A stretch of 64,000 nucleotides of DNA from Pampus argenteus (GCA_036937835.1 CM072864.1:7971001-8035000), one strand, 5' to 3'; counted from the stretch's first letter, positions 1 to 13,888 are shown. Numbers and translations: made by a program. Notes: generated from the letters alone by a model not told the origin.

Positions 1-339
1 AGGGTGTGCATTAAAATAGATGTGGCTCTTAGTAGCTCAAATCCTCCTTTCAGTGGATGATCATATAAGAAGAAGACATATATGTGTCTCTAAGGACTCT
101 AATACACACTAACACACACGGTCACGCATCTCTAATGCAGAGCAACTGTACTGGTTCAGCATCCCGATGTGCACAACGTTGCTTTATTTGGTTACCATGG
201 ATATTACATTTAAGAATAATGGCAGTTAATAAATAGTATGGTGGGGTTTTTACTGATGGCCACAAGGTGGGGCTTCGAACCAAGTTTCATTTTATTATTA
301 TTATTATTAACAGAATCGTAGACATATCAGGTTATAATG

Positions 340-550
340 TCACTCTAGCGCCCCCTGTGAAATTCTGCAGTCTGACTGTATGTAAAATATTCCCAAATTT
401 GGTTGCAATTTAGCATTGAAGACTTATGTGCATCAGGTCACACCTTCATAATTGTTGGTAAACTATTCCTATTTTTTCTAGAGATTCCCCTGAAACTCCC
501 TCAAGGACCCCCGGTGGTCCCTAGACCCCTGATTGAGAACCACAGCTTTC
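340..550. repeat. Possible degenerate interspersed repeat
   Basis: The segment contains a GCGCCCCCTGTG block and, near 515-545, the phrase CCCCTGATTGAGAACCAC, which resembles the terminal part of dispersed elements in fish. No terminal inverted repeats or target-site duplication could be delimited. The family is not recognised with certainty, and the edges are approximate. Confidence 0.3.
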
Positions 551-1223
551 AAATTCATTGAATCATTTGTGTAAAAGTGAGCATATTTAGCATTTTTGTC
601 ATGTAAAGTTTATACTTATTGTGCGTATAGTTTGATTCTCAACTCTGTATGATTATACAGTGCAACAGACTGCTCTTGTTAGGTTAGATCGTTGATTTGA
701 TTGATTTATAAGGTATACTGTATGCATATAAGGTAAATTATTATTCAATATTTATGTCTATCAACCTATGATTATTTTACATGAAGCTCTGACCATTCCA
801 AACAGGAGGGTATATATTTGTTTCTCTTTTATTTAGCATGAAGCATAGACATAGACATTAACCCCACCAGTGGTATCAATTCTGCAACAGCAAATTAATA
901 TTTAATTAGATTATCTGTGCAACAGTAAAGAAGAAAGGAAGAGAAGAGAGTCTATCAACTAATTGCTTTCCTCTTCTAGTTCCACTTATGTGGTCTGTGG
1001 CTTTTCTGCAGTGCTTTAAAAACAGTGAGATACATTCTTCTCAGTCATGTGTTTGCCGAGATAGATGTAGAGATGTTTTGAGTTTCAGGGTGAAGAGGCT
1101 GAGTGCAGGGCTGGGGTGGGTAACTCTTTCACATGGGATGAGAAGAACCATCTGCAGCTCAACATGACAATAGACAAAGGACCTGGTTGTGGATCCGAGG
1201 AGGGTCAAGGCACATGTGACCCC

Positions 1224-1560
1224 TGTTTCCATCCAGTGGGTCTAGTGCTGAGGATGTTTTATGAGTCTGGGGTGTCCAGTGCTCTCTTGTTTGCGGTTGT
1301 GTGCTGGGGCTGCAGGTTGAGGGTATCGGATGTCAAGAGACTCAACAAACTGATCCACAAGGCCTGTGATGTTGTGGGAGTGGATCTGAATCAGAGAGGA
1401 GGATGGTGTCCAACCAATATCTCCCACCCACTCCATGATCTGCTGGTCAAGCACAGGAGTGAATTCAATGCATGACTCATTCCACCGAGACATACCACAG
1501 GGTCCCACAGGAGGTCATCCCTGCCCGTTTTTACAAACGTATTCTTCTTATTTTCTACTT
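1224..1560 (+). mobile_element. Non-LTR retrotransposon (LINE) 3' ORF fragment
   Basis: The plus-strand translation from about 1254 carries the conserved tail of fish LINE ORF2 proteins: FYESGVSSALLFAVVCWG, then KRLNKLIHKA and VVGV, followed by an HPLHD-like segment and a continuation near 1480-1530 that matches the end of such ORFs. Stop codons interrupt it and no reverse transcriptase core is present, so it is a dead, 5'-truncated copy, as is usual for LINEs. The clade (L2, Rex1 or RTE-like) cannot be fixed from this tail. Confidence 0.7.
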
Positions 1561-4500
1561 TCTTATAATTTCTCTATACTTAATATACACTTCTATTCAA
1601 GAACAGGATCAACTGTAACGTAACGTGAAGTATTTCTGGTTCCGATATTGTGTTTTCAGCATAGTGAAAGGTCAACAACAAGAACAACAATCACATTTGG
1701 CGGTTTACTCAGGATAATCTGCTGTTCTTACTGTCATCAGGTTTCATCATGACTCTTTACACTGAAGAGACAATGAAATGAAAACCTGGTGTTTTTGTTT
1801 GTATATTGTATAATTCATTCCTTTACTGTTCAAACAATAACGAAGAAAAGGGAGATCATGTCAGGGATAAATCCTGAAACCTGATAAATGTGTTTTGCAG
1901 TAGTTTTGTTGTCACACCTCTGCATAGAAACACTTTGAGGTATTTTGAACTTGTGATTCTGACAGATCACCTGTGGTCGGGTTAATGTTTCAGACGCGGC
2001 GCATCAGTTTCTATCAGCGTAGCGCCACAGTCAGCAATTCCTTCTGTTCAAATAATATAGAAATATATTAAAATTTGAGGGATAATAAGCAGCTATCATG
2101 AAACTTTTTCTACATTTTAAACTACCCTTACATGACCACTAGATGTCTCTCTGACCATATTAAAAAAAATAAAAATAAATAGTGTGTGTAGCATCTGCTT
2201 CAAGAGTCCAAAGTCTTTTTGGGTGTGTAAACCTTTCATAATGTCCTGCAGTCCTGCAAAAAACACAAAATCATTGGTTCTAGTTTCCAAAACAATAGTT
2301 AATGTTGTACCTTTTCCACTATATTTATCTTATCCACCTTGACCAGTTACAGCATCACATGTTAATGTCAATCATATAAAAATGTATAATAATAGCTAAC
2401 TAGTACTCTAACTTTCCACACTTGAAGTACATTTTGTTGCTGACACTTACTTGAGGAAACATTTCAATCGAAAAAAATCTTTGGTTTGGACTATATTTTA
2501 CAGTAAGGACTACATTACACATTCACAAAAAATAAAAAAAAGTGTTGTGAAAAGTGACAAATCACCACCGTCAAAGTCACAGCGCTTCCTGACAACTCAA
2601 AAACATTTTGGCAGCTACAACGTCATATCTCAACTAAATCATATCACCTTATAATTCAGTGGGCGTTGTGTCGCGTCCAATTCCAACACCTGCTTTTTTT
2701 GTTTTATCTCAGAGCTTTGGTCAATCATTTACACTACTCACTACATTAAATGGACACTGAGCTGCACTCAAAATGTTATTGGTGTTGTCTTTGTAAAAAT
2801 GATTGTGAACGTGTGCAGAATTATGTCTGTGATGTTTCCCTGGTTCCCAGCGAACAGATCAACGGATCAATCCTGTAAATGTGTGCAGAAGTCTTTCTAA
2901 ACGTAAAAACCTTTCTTCCAACATTCCCTCGTACAGTCTGCAATTACATCCCGTCTTCGTTAAACTCACCAAACTAGCATGATGAAAAACATCCCCACTT
3001 GTCTTGTGTGTCTCAGGTGTCTCCAGCTGTCCGCAGAATATATCTTTTTCTTCTGCCTGAAGTTACACGCACAATCTCAGCTAAAAAATATTGACACTGT
3101 GAGTGCGGTAGGAAGTGGTTGCCTACATGAGTCGCATCCTTGTTCCTTATTTATTTGTTGCCATTTATTTTTAGTAACTGATGCCAGAAATGGATGTGTT
3201 GTTGGTTTTAGGTGTGTCCAGGATGCTATTTCTACTCTGTGTGTCTGCAGCTCTCCACAAACATTGCCTGAACCCAGACTCAGACAAAAAAAAAAAAAGT
3301 GCTAATTATGTAATATAATCCAACTCAGGTCAAACCAATATCGTTTTACAACAGAAACCTAATCATATATAAATATAAGTGAGAAAAAAGGGGAAAAAAT
3401 GATCTGAGATGTGAAAGAGATTCAAATAGATCCTTTATATTGAGGATCAAAACTAACCAAACTCATCTGTAGCCACACAGTTTAAAGAAGACATTTCTTT
3501 ACTCAAAATGGAAACTTCTCAAATACATCCGTACATGTTCAAGCCTGAATCCAAAAATATGTGCACGGCAGACACAACTATTTATGTGCATGCACGAACA
3601 CGAAACAAATATTCAATCTTCATCTCAAGTTCTGGATCTTCAAACATGTTCAACATAGACATCATAATGGTCTAAAAATAAAGCAAAAATGACATAAACA
3701 CGTAATATGTCCCCTTTAAGTAAATTGTCATTTGACAAAGGAGCGACATTCTTCCTGGTTTTGATACAGCGTGCGATGCCGTACAGACAGATGTTTCTAC
3801 CTTTGCTTGATACATCTGTCAGTGCAGCTGTCATGATGAGTAGGTGTGAATGTGTGTGTCTGGACGGTCTGTGCTTTTCTTTTGTCGCTGTAGACGCGGC
3901 GGTGACCTCGACCCTGTGTACGTCAGGAGGTGACCTTTTGGTCAGGATGATGTCCTTACCGTCAGCTCCGGGTGTTCCTGTGGCAACACTGTAGGATTTT
4001 CACACACTGGGCCGGAATGCTCGGAATTTTAAGGGAAAACATTTTGGCTGTGGAGCGAGTTATCCGTGTTGGAAGAGCGCGTGTTTTGCGTGCGTGTCTC
4101 CTACTGTAGCTGCTTATATCTGGACCACATCTTAACACACAAATTATATTAGAAGCAGTAATATGCACATGCACAAAGGCCTTATACACAATCTGTTCTT
4201 TAAAAAAAAAAACTTTCTCTGACAAGTTTTCAGTTTTCATCATGTCTTAGTTCCTTGTTTTGGATATAGTTAGACCACTCATTACATTGCAAGGGTTGCA
4301 CCTGTAGTATTTCCTCTTTCACAAGAATGGTTTTCACATGAAACACCATGACATCTGAGGGTGGTTTTTCTGCTGCTGCTCTTCACATTCACTTTCTCCT
4401 CCCTATTAAAAGTTTTATGACCAAGCTCTTTCAAAAAGCATTGACTCTGCTTTTCAGGCTATACCGCCACCAGTGTCCTGAATAATAATGAATGTCTAAT

Positions 4501-5689
4501 ATGTTTTTTCCCCCGCAAAAAAATCCAGTCACACTGTATGATTAACAAATATTTTTCATTTCAAAAGTGGACACAAGATGTCTCCTCCTTCACTGTAAAG
4601 TCAATTTTCAGTGTTTGTGCACAGGAGGTTTCAAGTTTCCACATCACACTGGACTACGATTGGCTCTAAGCTAGTTGTGATGTCTACAAATCCTGTAAGT
4701 ACACGCCTTAAACTGGGATTTAAGGTGAGCACAGAGAAATGAATGTGAAAACATCCTTCCACATCCACATCCACATTCCTCTGCATAGTGAAGCTCAAAC
4801 ACCCAGGTGAAGTATCAAGAAGCAAAATACATTTTGGGTAATGAATGACTTAAAACTTCTGACTTTACATTCTCTACATGAAACATCTGACCAGAAGTCA
4901 TCAGAGCCAATGTTAATCAAAGACAGCATCATCTATTTGTGTTGAAAGAGAGTCATGAAGTAAAGACGGAAGAGAAGCAGACAGAACAGACAGTGTGAGC
5001 GTTTATTGTTTCGAATGGATCAGGATAGCTCAGTCTGTGACCGCTACAGGGTGTGGTGGTGAGCAAGTGATGCCTGTCATTACATTACATTACATCCTCA
5101 AAATACTTACTGGAATAATGAGTCAGTATAACTGAGGACACCAATGTCATCAACAGACTACAACTCATACATATTTTCTGACTTAAGGTTTCAGAATTGG
5201 CTCACTTGCACGCTTATTTGCTATTTCCAGCAGTCATGACAAATCTGCTCTCTTCACTGAAAGGATACCTGCAGATCTGGCAGAGCCGAGCTGCCAATGA
5301 CGGGAAAACTTTCAAAGACACGTGGTGCCAAAACCTAAGACACCAATTACCAAGTGCACTTGGAGCTGCTCTGTGTGTTATGTCTCAAATATTGTCCTGC
5401 AAGAAGGTTTGAGTATTATTTGTGGCTGTTAGAACCCACAGCCTGTTTACTCTGAGTCACGCTTAAATCAGTCACACTTGACACCACCCAAACCCGCATA
5501 CTGGCAGACTTTAATATTGTCTGGGCTTTCTGAGGTCACAAATGTTGGGGGTATGAAAAAAGCACCAACCCAAGAGTTTGGTTTGCATGTCATTTGATTG
5601 TTAAAATGACATCAGCCATATATTAGACACACACATTTACATTTATTTATTCTGCTTTTTTTTTTTTTTTGGCTACGCTAGTGTCTTGG

Positions 5690-5800
5690 CTCTATGAGAG
5701 TGCTGATTGGTGGATTGAAATATCTAATTAATTGATGATGGATTGACGTGAAATTTGGTACAGACATTTATATCCCCATCATGAAGAACATCATTGGATG
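5690..5800 (+). repeat. Fragment of a common fish interspersed repeat
   Basis: It contains GATTGACGTGAAATTTGGTACAGAC-like sequence followed by CATTTATATCCCCATCATGAAGAA. This matches from memory the start of a non-coding repeat very common in percomorph genomes. Pieces of the same repeat appear near 7076-7410 and 16620-16870. Ends are approximate and the repeat class is not assigned. Confidence 0.5.
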
Positions 5801-6861
5801 CACTTTATGATTGACACGAGTAAATGGGGTTTCGGTCGTGTTTGTAGCTTTATTTTTAACAAGATCTACAGTTTGTTCTCAGCACTGATTTGTCACCTCA
5901 GAGCAACATTACAGCAGTCTCAGTCTACAATGCATTACGTGCTACTTCCACATTTTTGTTCCACAGTGACTGATTTAGTAGAGCGATTTTCTTTTCTCCT
6001 GCACTTAGATCAATGCATTCTTTCCTAACATTTACTGGACAAATAATATTTTCCTTACTTCTCCCTGCAGTTTATGCATGCATGAATCAACAAGGGATCC
6101 AATGCAATTTTCCTACATACCATCACATCCTAAAACAATATTCACTGAGACTGAAAGGGGGTCATTGTATAGGACTTTGGGGTTTCTTCAAAAGAGAAGT
6201 GTAGTTAGTCAGAGTGATACTTTACTGTCTGGGAGCGTTCAAACATCTGTGTGCTCTCTGGAAAAATGAGTCAAGCTTTCTCTGCCTCTGTCGGTTTGCA
6301 CTGGCAGATATGAATTTATTATGACTGATACTGGCTGCTGTTGTTGATGTTATGTCTCAGCTATAGTTGGCTATATCCTTTTCACACAGCACTTGATCAT
6401 GGACAAACATAATGAATATACAACAGTATTCATGCAATTAGTCCATTAGACCATTTAATGCAACATTCAAAATCTTAAACGCCGAAAATAGTCTAAGGGA
6501 GATTTCAATGAGCTGTATTTATCTTATACTATCGTTATAGTGGAGCTGTTGCATGTAATCCTGCAATCCTTCCAGCTTCTGTCATTCTTGGAAAACAGAT
6601 GGGGCAATGGCCAGGAAAGCATAGTTTTCAGAGAAAGCAGAGGCTGTGCAGTACATCTAGACTGGCTGGCCACCTGGAGAACACCTGTCGGGACACATAC
6701 TTTCCTCTTTTCTCTATCTTTCTGTCTGTCTCCTTCTATTTATAACTCATCACTGGATGTCTTTACCGCCCACATAGCTCAGCAAGAAATGGCTGATGTT
6801 GAAATTCAGGAATTTAGTGTTTTCTCTTGATGGAATTCCTTTGACCACAAAGCTTAATTCT

Positions 6862-7066
<205 letters not shown>

Positions 7067-7075
7067 GATATTTTC

Positions 7076-7410
7076 CCCAAGCACCACCATCAGGTTCATA
7101 TTTATGGTTTTGAGTAAAATGCATTGACAAATATTGAATGGATTGCTATGAAATTTGAAACTCGAGCCTACAATTTTTTTTTTATCAAATAAGATCCTTA
7201 TCCTGTGAATACACAAATAGAAAATAATATCTTTTAGAACTTTGAGGCCTGTGCACCAAATACATGACTAATGACATCCCCTCAGCCTCAGCTGGACTTT
7301 GTGTTCATTGAACTAAACATTATGAGCAACATTGCCATTATAAGCATTAGCATTCAACTCAAAACACTGCTGTGCCAGAGTACAGCCTCACAGTCTGACT
7401 CTTTTGTATA
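7076..7410 (+). repeat. Common fish interspersed repeat, second fragment
   Basis: It includes the recurring phrases TTGCTATGAAATTTG, CCTCAGCCTCAGCTGGACTTTG and CAAAACACTGCTGTGCC...GTACAGCCTCACAG, in the order I know from a widespread percomorph repeat. It lies immediately 3' of the ATCT microsatellite. It has no coding capacity, and its boundaries and family name are uncertain. Confidence 0.55.
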
Positions 7411-8005
7411 TTTATAACAACAAACATACTGTATGGTTTCCTGTATGTCTATCGTGAGCTGAATCAGTCTCATTGTCAGCACTGCTGCCTCTGCAGTAAC
7501 TATTCACTAATGAAGCAGCTCAATTTTGACACTGTTTGCTTCGAGGTCCCTATTTGAATTCTCTTCAGGGAAAGCAAGCTTCCCTCTCACAATAGAAGAG
7601 ATCACGATAATTTAAGTTCATGCCAACCTCAGACATGCTGCCCTAACACCATGGAAACCAGAGGGAAGAGGAGGATTAAATCTGTTTTAAGTCTGGCTTC
7701 AGATGTATTTTAGGTTTCGGTATGAAAAATTAAGTAGTGGAAATATCTGCTTTATATTTGTCCTTTTCAAAAGATCAGCTACTATATCTGACTAACCATG
7801 CAGTGAAACAGCAGCTTGCGAAAACATCAGCAAGATAAAATCTTACCAACTTAAATCAGAATTGTCACCACAAAAGCCCTCGAGGTTGTTTGACTTGTAG
7901 ACAACTGGGTTAATGTATTTTTCTCCCCTCAGCTCGTGTTAAGCTGTGTAAACTTAGAACGCCACAAGACTGGAAAGAGAGGGAGGAGAGGAAAAAGAGG
8001 GGAAC

Positions 8006-8008
<3 letters not shown>

Positions 8009-8038
<30 letters not shown>
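8009..8038. repeat. (GT)n microsatellite
   Basis: A run of about 14 TG dinucleotides lies roughly 110-140 bp upstream of the ccn5 TATA-like box. It is close enough to influence promoter activity, but nothing in the sequence shows that it does. Confidence 0.95.
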
Positions 8039-8143
8039 TGGAAGTGGAAATGGGCAGTAGGGAGGAGGAATGTGAAACATTTCTGATGCTGGTCCAGTGG
8101 CTGTTTACACGGTAGTCAGCCTGTGACATCAGAGTCCAGACTT

Positions 8144-8150
8144 TATAAAT
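8144..8150 (+). promoter_or_regulatory. TATA-like box of ccn5
   Basis: TATAAAT lies about 94 bp upstream of the ccn5 start codon. This predicts transcription starting near 8175 and a 5' leader of about 70 nt. CCN genes generally have TATA-driven, inducible promoters. No other TATA-like element is as well placed. Confidence 0.55.
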
Positions 8151-8243
8151 GTCAGCAGGCGCAAGAATGAGCAGTTAACAAACAGCTGCACTGTTAGCAC
8201 CACATCGTCACACAGGCTAGTGAGACAGACACAGCTCGCCTCC

Positions 8244-11200
8244 ATGGACTGTGTGATAGCTTTGGCTGTACTGCTGTGTGTGGCTACACAGGTGAGGCCT
8301 GTTCCAGCTTATTTACAGTAGACACTTCTGAATGAGATTATTAAGTGTGTGTGTGTGGGTGTGTAAGTAAGAGAGAGAGAGAGAGAGTGAGAGTGTGTGT
8401 AGGTGTGTATGTTTGAACAATTAATTTCATTTCCTGTGATTTTTCTTGGCTCGCTTTATTGTTACAAGATTGATAATTTGATTGAAATATTATGGTTGAA
8501 ATCATAGAAACAGAGTCTTAGTGTGGTTTGTGTATCATAAAATGATATTTATGATATTTTTCATCATCATCTGTCTGCTTGTCATGATTTGACAGAAAGA
8601 GTGCATCATAGCCATCAGAAATTGCTGACAGCTCTGTGTTCAGGATAAGCAAATATGATCTTTAAAATAAGTAGGTCTGCTATTAATGAATGTTTTCATT
8701 ATCGATAATTGTTTTCTTGATTAATAGATTAATCAAGTCTAAAAATTCAGACTGTCAAATGTCAAAGAACATGCAAAAATTCTCATCACAGTTTATTTAA
8801 TTGTGTACTGCACATGTTTGCAGATGTACAGTTGCATAGCATTATCTTGTTGCATGAAAACCAAGTGGAGGACTATGTTTTTTACAGCAATGAAGGGATT
8901 CTTCTTCTTTGGTTAAGTCAAGTTGGGTTTTTCCAGCAGATCTGGCCCGTGTTTTGGCTCAGTCAGATACATCTAACTGAAAACAGTGATTTGGCCTGAC
9001 AGTTTGTTGAATATTGACATGCAACTTTGGAGAATACCAAGAGTATTTTCTCTATTCCTTCACATGATATGGATATATAGTCAAGATAATCATTTACATG
9101 ACGATGATAATTGTGATAGTTATGATAATAATGCTCTGTATTTTCTCTGCAGGTGTTGTGCCAGCTGTGTAACAGGCCCTGCCTTTGCCCCGGTCCTGTC
9201 CCCCAGTGTCCCTCTGGAGTCCCGTTGGTGCTGGACAGCTGCCGGTGCTGCCAGGTGTGTGCCCGGCAGCAAGGTGAACCCTGCACTGAGATGTTTCCCT
9301 GCGACAGCCAGAAAGGACTGCAGTGCGACTACAGCGCCAGCTTCCCCGGAGACCCTGGGGAGTGCATCAGTGAGTGCTTCTTCTAACAAGAAAACAAGCT
9401 GGCCCATGTCTGTGTGGGTGAGACAGAGCAGAGGACATACAGGGAGGGAGTGATAGAGCCTCAGTCAGTGTGCAGGAGTGGCACAAACAGACAGTTAATG
9501 TTTAGAGTCTGCTCAGCAGAGCGGAGCGGCCTGCCAGAACTCCAAAACGTTTCAACTTCTATTTCCAGGGCTGCTGTTGACACATTCGCTCTAATGACTG
9601 CCCTTTGAGCATGATAGATTGCAGAGACAACACTCATGGATTGAAAAACAGACTTAACAGACAAACAGTTTCTCAGTAGAGAGGCCTGGTTTCCCATAAA
9701 ACTACATAACCATTGGCAGGGACAGCCACTCCTGTGTCCTCATCCCCCCCCTTCATTTTCCTCTGATGTGTCTCCCTTCATCCACCCCTCCACCAACCCG
9801 CACACACACACACACATACTCTCCTCACCCAACCTGATCCTCTCACTTCCTGATTAAATTTCCCACATCAATTCAAGGTGCAAGTGTGGTTGAGGAAGTG
9901 CTCTGTATTTTACAGGTCAGGATGATCTGGGCTGTGAAGTAAATGGCATCACTTACCATGAGGGCCAGTCCTTTCAGCCTTCCTGTGATAGCTACTGCCG
10001 CTGCACAGGCGGAAGCGTGAGCTGCGTGCCAGGTTGTCCCCTGACTGCCCGTCTTCCCACTCCAGATTGTCCTAATCCACAACATATCAGGCTACCCGGC
10101 AAGTGCTGCAAGGAATGGGTGTGTGCAAACCTCGAGAACACAGTCATTCAAGATGCCATCACAGGTAAACTCCACAGGTGGAACATGGCGTTTATATTTG
10201 AAAGTCGATTTTATACTATCAGCAGCAGTGCATAAAGTTTAAAGGCATAGCTTGACATTTTATTAAATACACTTATTCACTTTTTGTATACTAAAAATTA
10301 GATGAGAAGATCAATAGCACTCTTATGTGAATTATTTTCTCAGCCTGAAAGGAAATAAATATATTTCGCAAAATCACAAACTGTTCCTGTAAATTTGATC
10401 CTGACACCAGAGCTTTATATTTTCTAAGCATGATATATCTCCACATATCACTGGATACCCTAATTTCGACTGTTGCTCAGTGATTACCAGTCCATATGGC
10501 AACATAATACTTCTTTTATATGAGCTTTGTCACTGGTGGTCATGTCTGGAAGTTTTTACTGCTGCATTTTTGCATTAAAGTGGGGTGTGTCTAGCCAAAG
10601 GAAAACTCCCAAAGTCCAAATATAACCCTAATTTCTTTGGAAAAGTCAAAACATTTTTGCAGTTACCAAGTTCCCTAGTTCATAACAACAACCGCAGCTT
10701 TGCAAAAATTAAACATATGAAGCCATGTGGAGATTACATTACTTCATTAAAAGGGTAATGTGAGTGTGTGTGTGTGTGAGAGGGAGACAGAGAGCGGGAC
10801 ATGAAGCCACTCAAAAAACATGTGGAATTCCAAACAATGTCTGAGTCAAACTACGCTATGAGAACAGCAATGGAACATTTTGTCCTTGGATACAAAACCT
10901 GCAATGTCATGCCTGGAAATCAGCTGATTATTATGACTTTTACATATTAGTTTTGGAAGGAAGAAAAGCTTTCAACCCCATCCAATACTTTGGATTTTTA
11001 TACTATACAAAAACTCTAAGTACTGGATTGGAAATGTTTAAACAATCAAATGAAACATTAACGTTTCTGGAAGTGAATCACTGAGGTGAATGAGTTCAGT
11101 TTGAATGTGAACGTGTTTGAACTGACTTCTCATTCATCTCTTATCTTGTATTGATATTTTCTTCTAGCCATGAGAACCAACAGGCTGTGGCCAGCTCTCC

Positions 11201-11803
11201 CGAAGGATCACCTTCTAAACAAACTGGTCCTACCTGCTCCCACCTGCATAGAGCAGAGCACCAAGTGGAGTGCCTGTTCCCAGAGTTGTGGGGCTGGGGT
11301 GTCCACACGGGTTTCTAACAAAAATCCATCCTGCAAACTACAAATGGAGACTCGACTTTGCAAAGTGCGGCCTTGCCATTCAGTCCTCCCTGCCCCGAGG
11401 AAACCCACGGTGAGCCTTGCTTCTACCGCCAGTTTCTGTCTTCACAGTTATATCTCAAAAGTTTCAGTCATGGTTTTAAATTCTAGTCTTTTTCTGTGTT
11501 GTGCTGTTTTCCTAGTGGGGACGGCGGGGACAGTGCAAGGCAAGCTACACGTCACCAGGGCCCATTCGGCTTGTTCACCAGGGATGCTACAGCACTCGTG
11601 CCTACCAGCTCCGGTACTGTGGAGAGTGTACTGACTCCCGCTGCTGCACGCCTTACCAAACCACCACGGCTGAGGTGACCTTCCGCTGCCCCACCGGCAG
11701 ACTGCTACAGAGAGCCGTGATGATGATCCACTCATGTGTCTGCCATAACAACTGCCCCTATTCACCGTACAGTAACCCTGCTCTTTGGGGATACCGGCCT
11801 TGA
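8244..11803 (+). CDS. ccn5: Cellular communication network factor 5 (WISP2-like), with CT module
   Basis: Secreted matricellular protein of the CCN family, which modulates growth-factor and integrin signalling outside the cell. Five exons join in frame: 8244-8291, 9153-9369, 9916-10164, 11168-11409 and 11516-11803, giving 347 aa. Each exon carries one module: signal peptide (residues 1-16), IGFBP-like domain (about 17-88, rich in Cys), VWC (89-171), TSP1 (172-252, motif WSACSQSCG) and C-terminal cystine knot (253-347, ten Cys). Assignment to CCN5 rests on segments such as CPSGVPLVLDSCRCCQVCAR and GEPC, and on CEVNGITYHEGQSFQP, which fit human CCN5 better than CCN4 or CCN6. Mammalian CCN5 ends after TSP1, so the intact knot is notable. 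A TATA-like box precedes it. Subfamily is quite secure; orthology needs a tree. Confidence 0.9.
8670..8790. repeat. Fragment of an ATTAATCGATT-type fish repeat (ccn5 intron 1)
   Basis: The phrase TTTTCATTATCGATAATTGTTTTCTTGATTAAT and what follows match the start of a short dispersed fish repeat. A longer copy lies in itih6 intron 16 (42718-42965). It is non-coding, in ccn5 intron 1, with approximate ends. Confidence 0.45.
10237..10350 (+). repeat. Fragment of a common percomorph MITE-like repeat
   Basis: It contains AGCTTGACATTTT, a CACTTATTCAC block and AGATGAGAAGATCAATAGCACTC. These are successive pieces of a dispersed non-coding element that also appears in this window near 29925, 31650, 38530 and 54420. 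It lies in ccn5 intron 3. Confidence 0.55.
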
Positions 11804-13888
11804 TTCACTGATATCATTTCAGACTTCACTGACTGACACAGATGTGATCCAGACATTGAAAGAAACTTTATGTATCACCAGCTGGATCCACATAGTTATC
11901 CTCTAATCAAAGGACCTTGAAAGAGAAAATGACATTGTAGATAAAAACAAAAAAACAAACAAAAACAAAAACCTGTGATTGAGTGTGTGGGATGAATGAT
12001 TTCACACTGATCTTCACACACAACCTCTATCTGCACTTATTCATAACTTCTTTATAGTCCAGCACCTTGGAAAGCTAATATACTGGTGTTTTTGAGCTTA
12101 TCCAAGATTCAGAATAGAGAAAACAAACTTTAATACATAGCACTTTTCAAAACAGAAGTGCTTAACAGGAAAAAGGAAATAGGGAAGGTTATAAAACCAA
12201 GAAAAAGACCAAATAGCTTTCAAGATATGCACTGATTTGGCTCTGAGACTTTTCATGAGCACCTTAGTAGTTTTCAGTTTTGACTTTGAAACACCACCCA
12301 AACTTCCTTCGCAGTGAGGACCTGAGGCTTCTACCAGGGGCCAGAGATCACAAGGCATAACAAACTCTTTTAAATACAGAGGTGTCTGATCAAGTAGTGC
12401 CTTGATTGTCAAAAGTTTCGAAATCAGTCCTTCAAGAGAAAGGGGGCCAAGTACAGAGGAACACAAAGTGGTGCAATGTGTGTTAAAATGTTTCTGTTAA
12501 AAGGGTCAGATATGTTGCTGTCGAGAGAAAAGTTTTGCTGGTTTTTCTAAATGTTAATGCTAAAGGAAGGTTCTTAGTTAGTTCATTAGTTCCTTGGTTA
12601 GAACGCAGGACTAAAACAGAGATATTGTTCAGATGAAGTTCTGTTAAAAAGTAATCCCAAAATGTTTCATACTAGGTTTAACATCTGTGGAAAGCAGGGC
12701 CATTAAATGGATGTTATTTTACAAAGCAGTATCTGGGCCAATAAAAAGAAGTTCTGTTTTGTCCCAATTAAGCTGTAGGACATTTTGAGACAGGAGAAAC
12801 AAAAATGTGATATTTAAAAAAAAAACTAGTTTATATCATAGTTTACTATGACTTGATGACATTTGAACATAGTGTCTAGTCATAAATATAGCTTCAAAGA
12901 CACATTTACACCACTGACTTGTAAATATGTCAATAACAAATTTCAATGACATGAAAATATGTGCTTGTATCCCACCAAATGATTCCAACCTTTGCGTTGA
13001 CAGATATTATGTCCTGATGTGAGCGATGTAATTGTTTAACTTGTACAGATGTTTGTGTGTTTGTAATTAGATGACGTTGCACTTATTTCTTCATTTTCTG
13101 TTTCGGTTGTGAATAATTCTGAATATGTCTCATATGTATAGTGAAAAATGTTTAATGTTTTACATATGGGCTGCAATGTTACAATGTTTTCTTTGATTTT
13201 GGTTTATATTTTTTCTTACAAATATTACATCATTGCTTTATACAAACCATTTTCTTTTTCATTTAATTTAATTTTAATCACGTATGAATCGCATTAGTTT
13301 TACCTCAGTTTGTAGTCATTCTGTACATGCTGTTAAACCATTTTTGAAACACCACATAATATGTCACTTTGGATATTTGAAATGAAAAAATGACACCAAA
13401 TTAATGACTTTTATTACTTTTTTTAAATGCTTTTTTTGTAACAACTACAGGTTCTACTGCTGTGAAGGGCGGTATACCACAGCATCATCAACATAACATA
13501 AGACGACATTTCAAAGTAAAGACTGTTTGAGGGCAAGCATGGCTTCTATCATTATTAAATGTAATCACTTTTTGAGTTGAGAATCATAAGAACAAAAAAT
13601 CATTGAAGTGTATGGTTGGGGGTTATTATCTTGGATGGAGGACTGTTTCACTGTTTTTGTTGGTTTGAGCATAGATTCACTGTGGGCTTCAATTTAAAAT
13701 AGAACTAAGAGCAACGAGTTACCAATGACATTTTAGCGGAGCATTTCCTGTGCATATTTATCTGCATCTGCAGAAACACCTCTATTCACAAAGACCATAT
13801 TGTAGAACAGGAAGTCTTTGAACTGCTGTGCTGTGGTTCTGTTCTCTAAAAGATAAAGATATCAGCACGAGCAAGAATCCCACTAACA
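11804..13888. other. ccn5 3' region and spacer before the P2Y cluster
   Basis: The first part presumably holds the ccn5 3' UTR, but no single polyadenylation signal stands out (AATAAA-like strings occur, for example near 12740). Most of 12100-12810 looks repeat-derived. From 12810 to 13840 the DNA is AT-rich without a recognisable gene. Non-coding 5' exons of the first P2Y-like receptor may lie at the end. Confidence 0.5.
12104..12810. repeat. Probable degenerate dispersed repeat
   Basis: The order of phrases (TAATACATAGCACTTTTCAAAACAGAAGTGC, then GCCTTGATTGTCAAAAG, AATCAGTCCTTCAAG and later TTCTGTTTTGTCCCAATTAAGC) resembles a non-coding repeat frequent in fish genomes. A 122-codon minus-strand open frame inside it has no domain and is likely fortuitous. 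No termini were found. Confidence 0.4.

Noticed and set aside
5019..5060. tRNA-like A-box (ATAGCTCAGTCTGTGACCGC)
   Set aside because: No matching B-box, no cloverleaf partner stems and no SINE tail were found.
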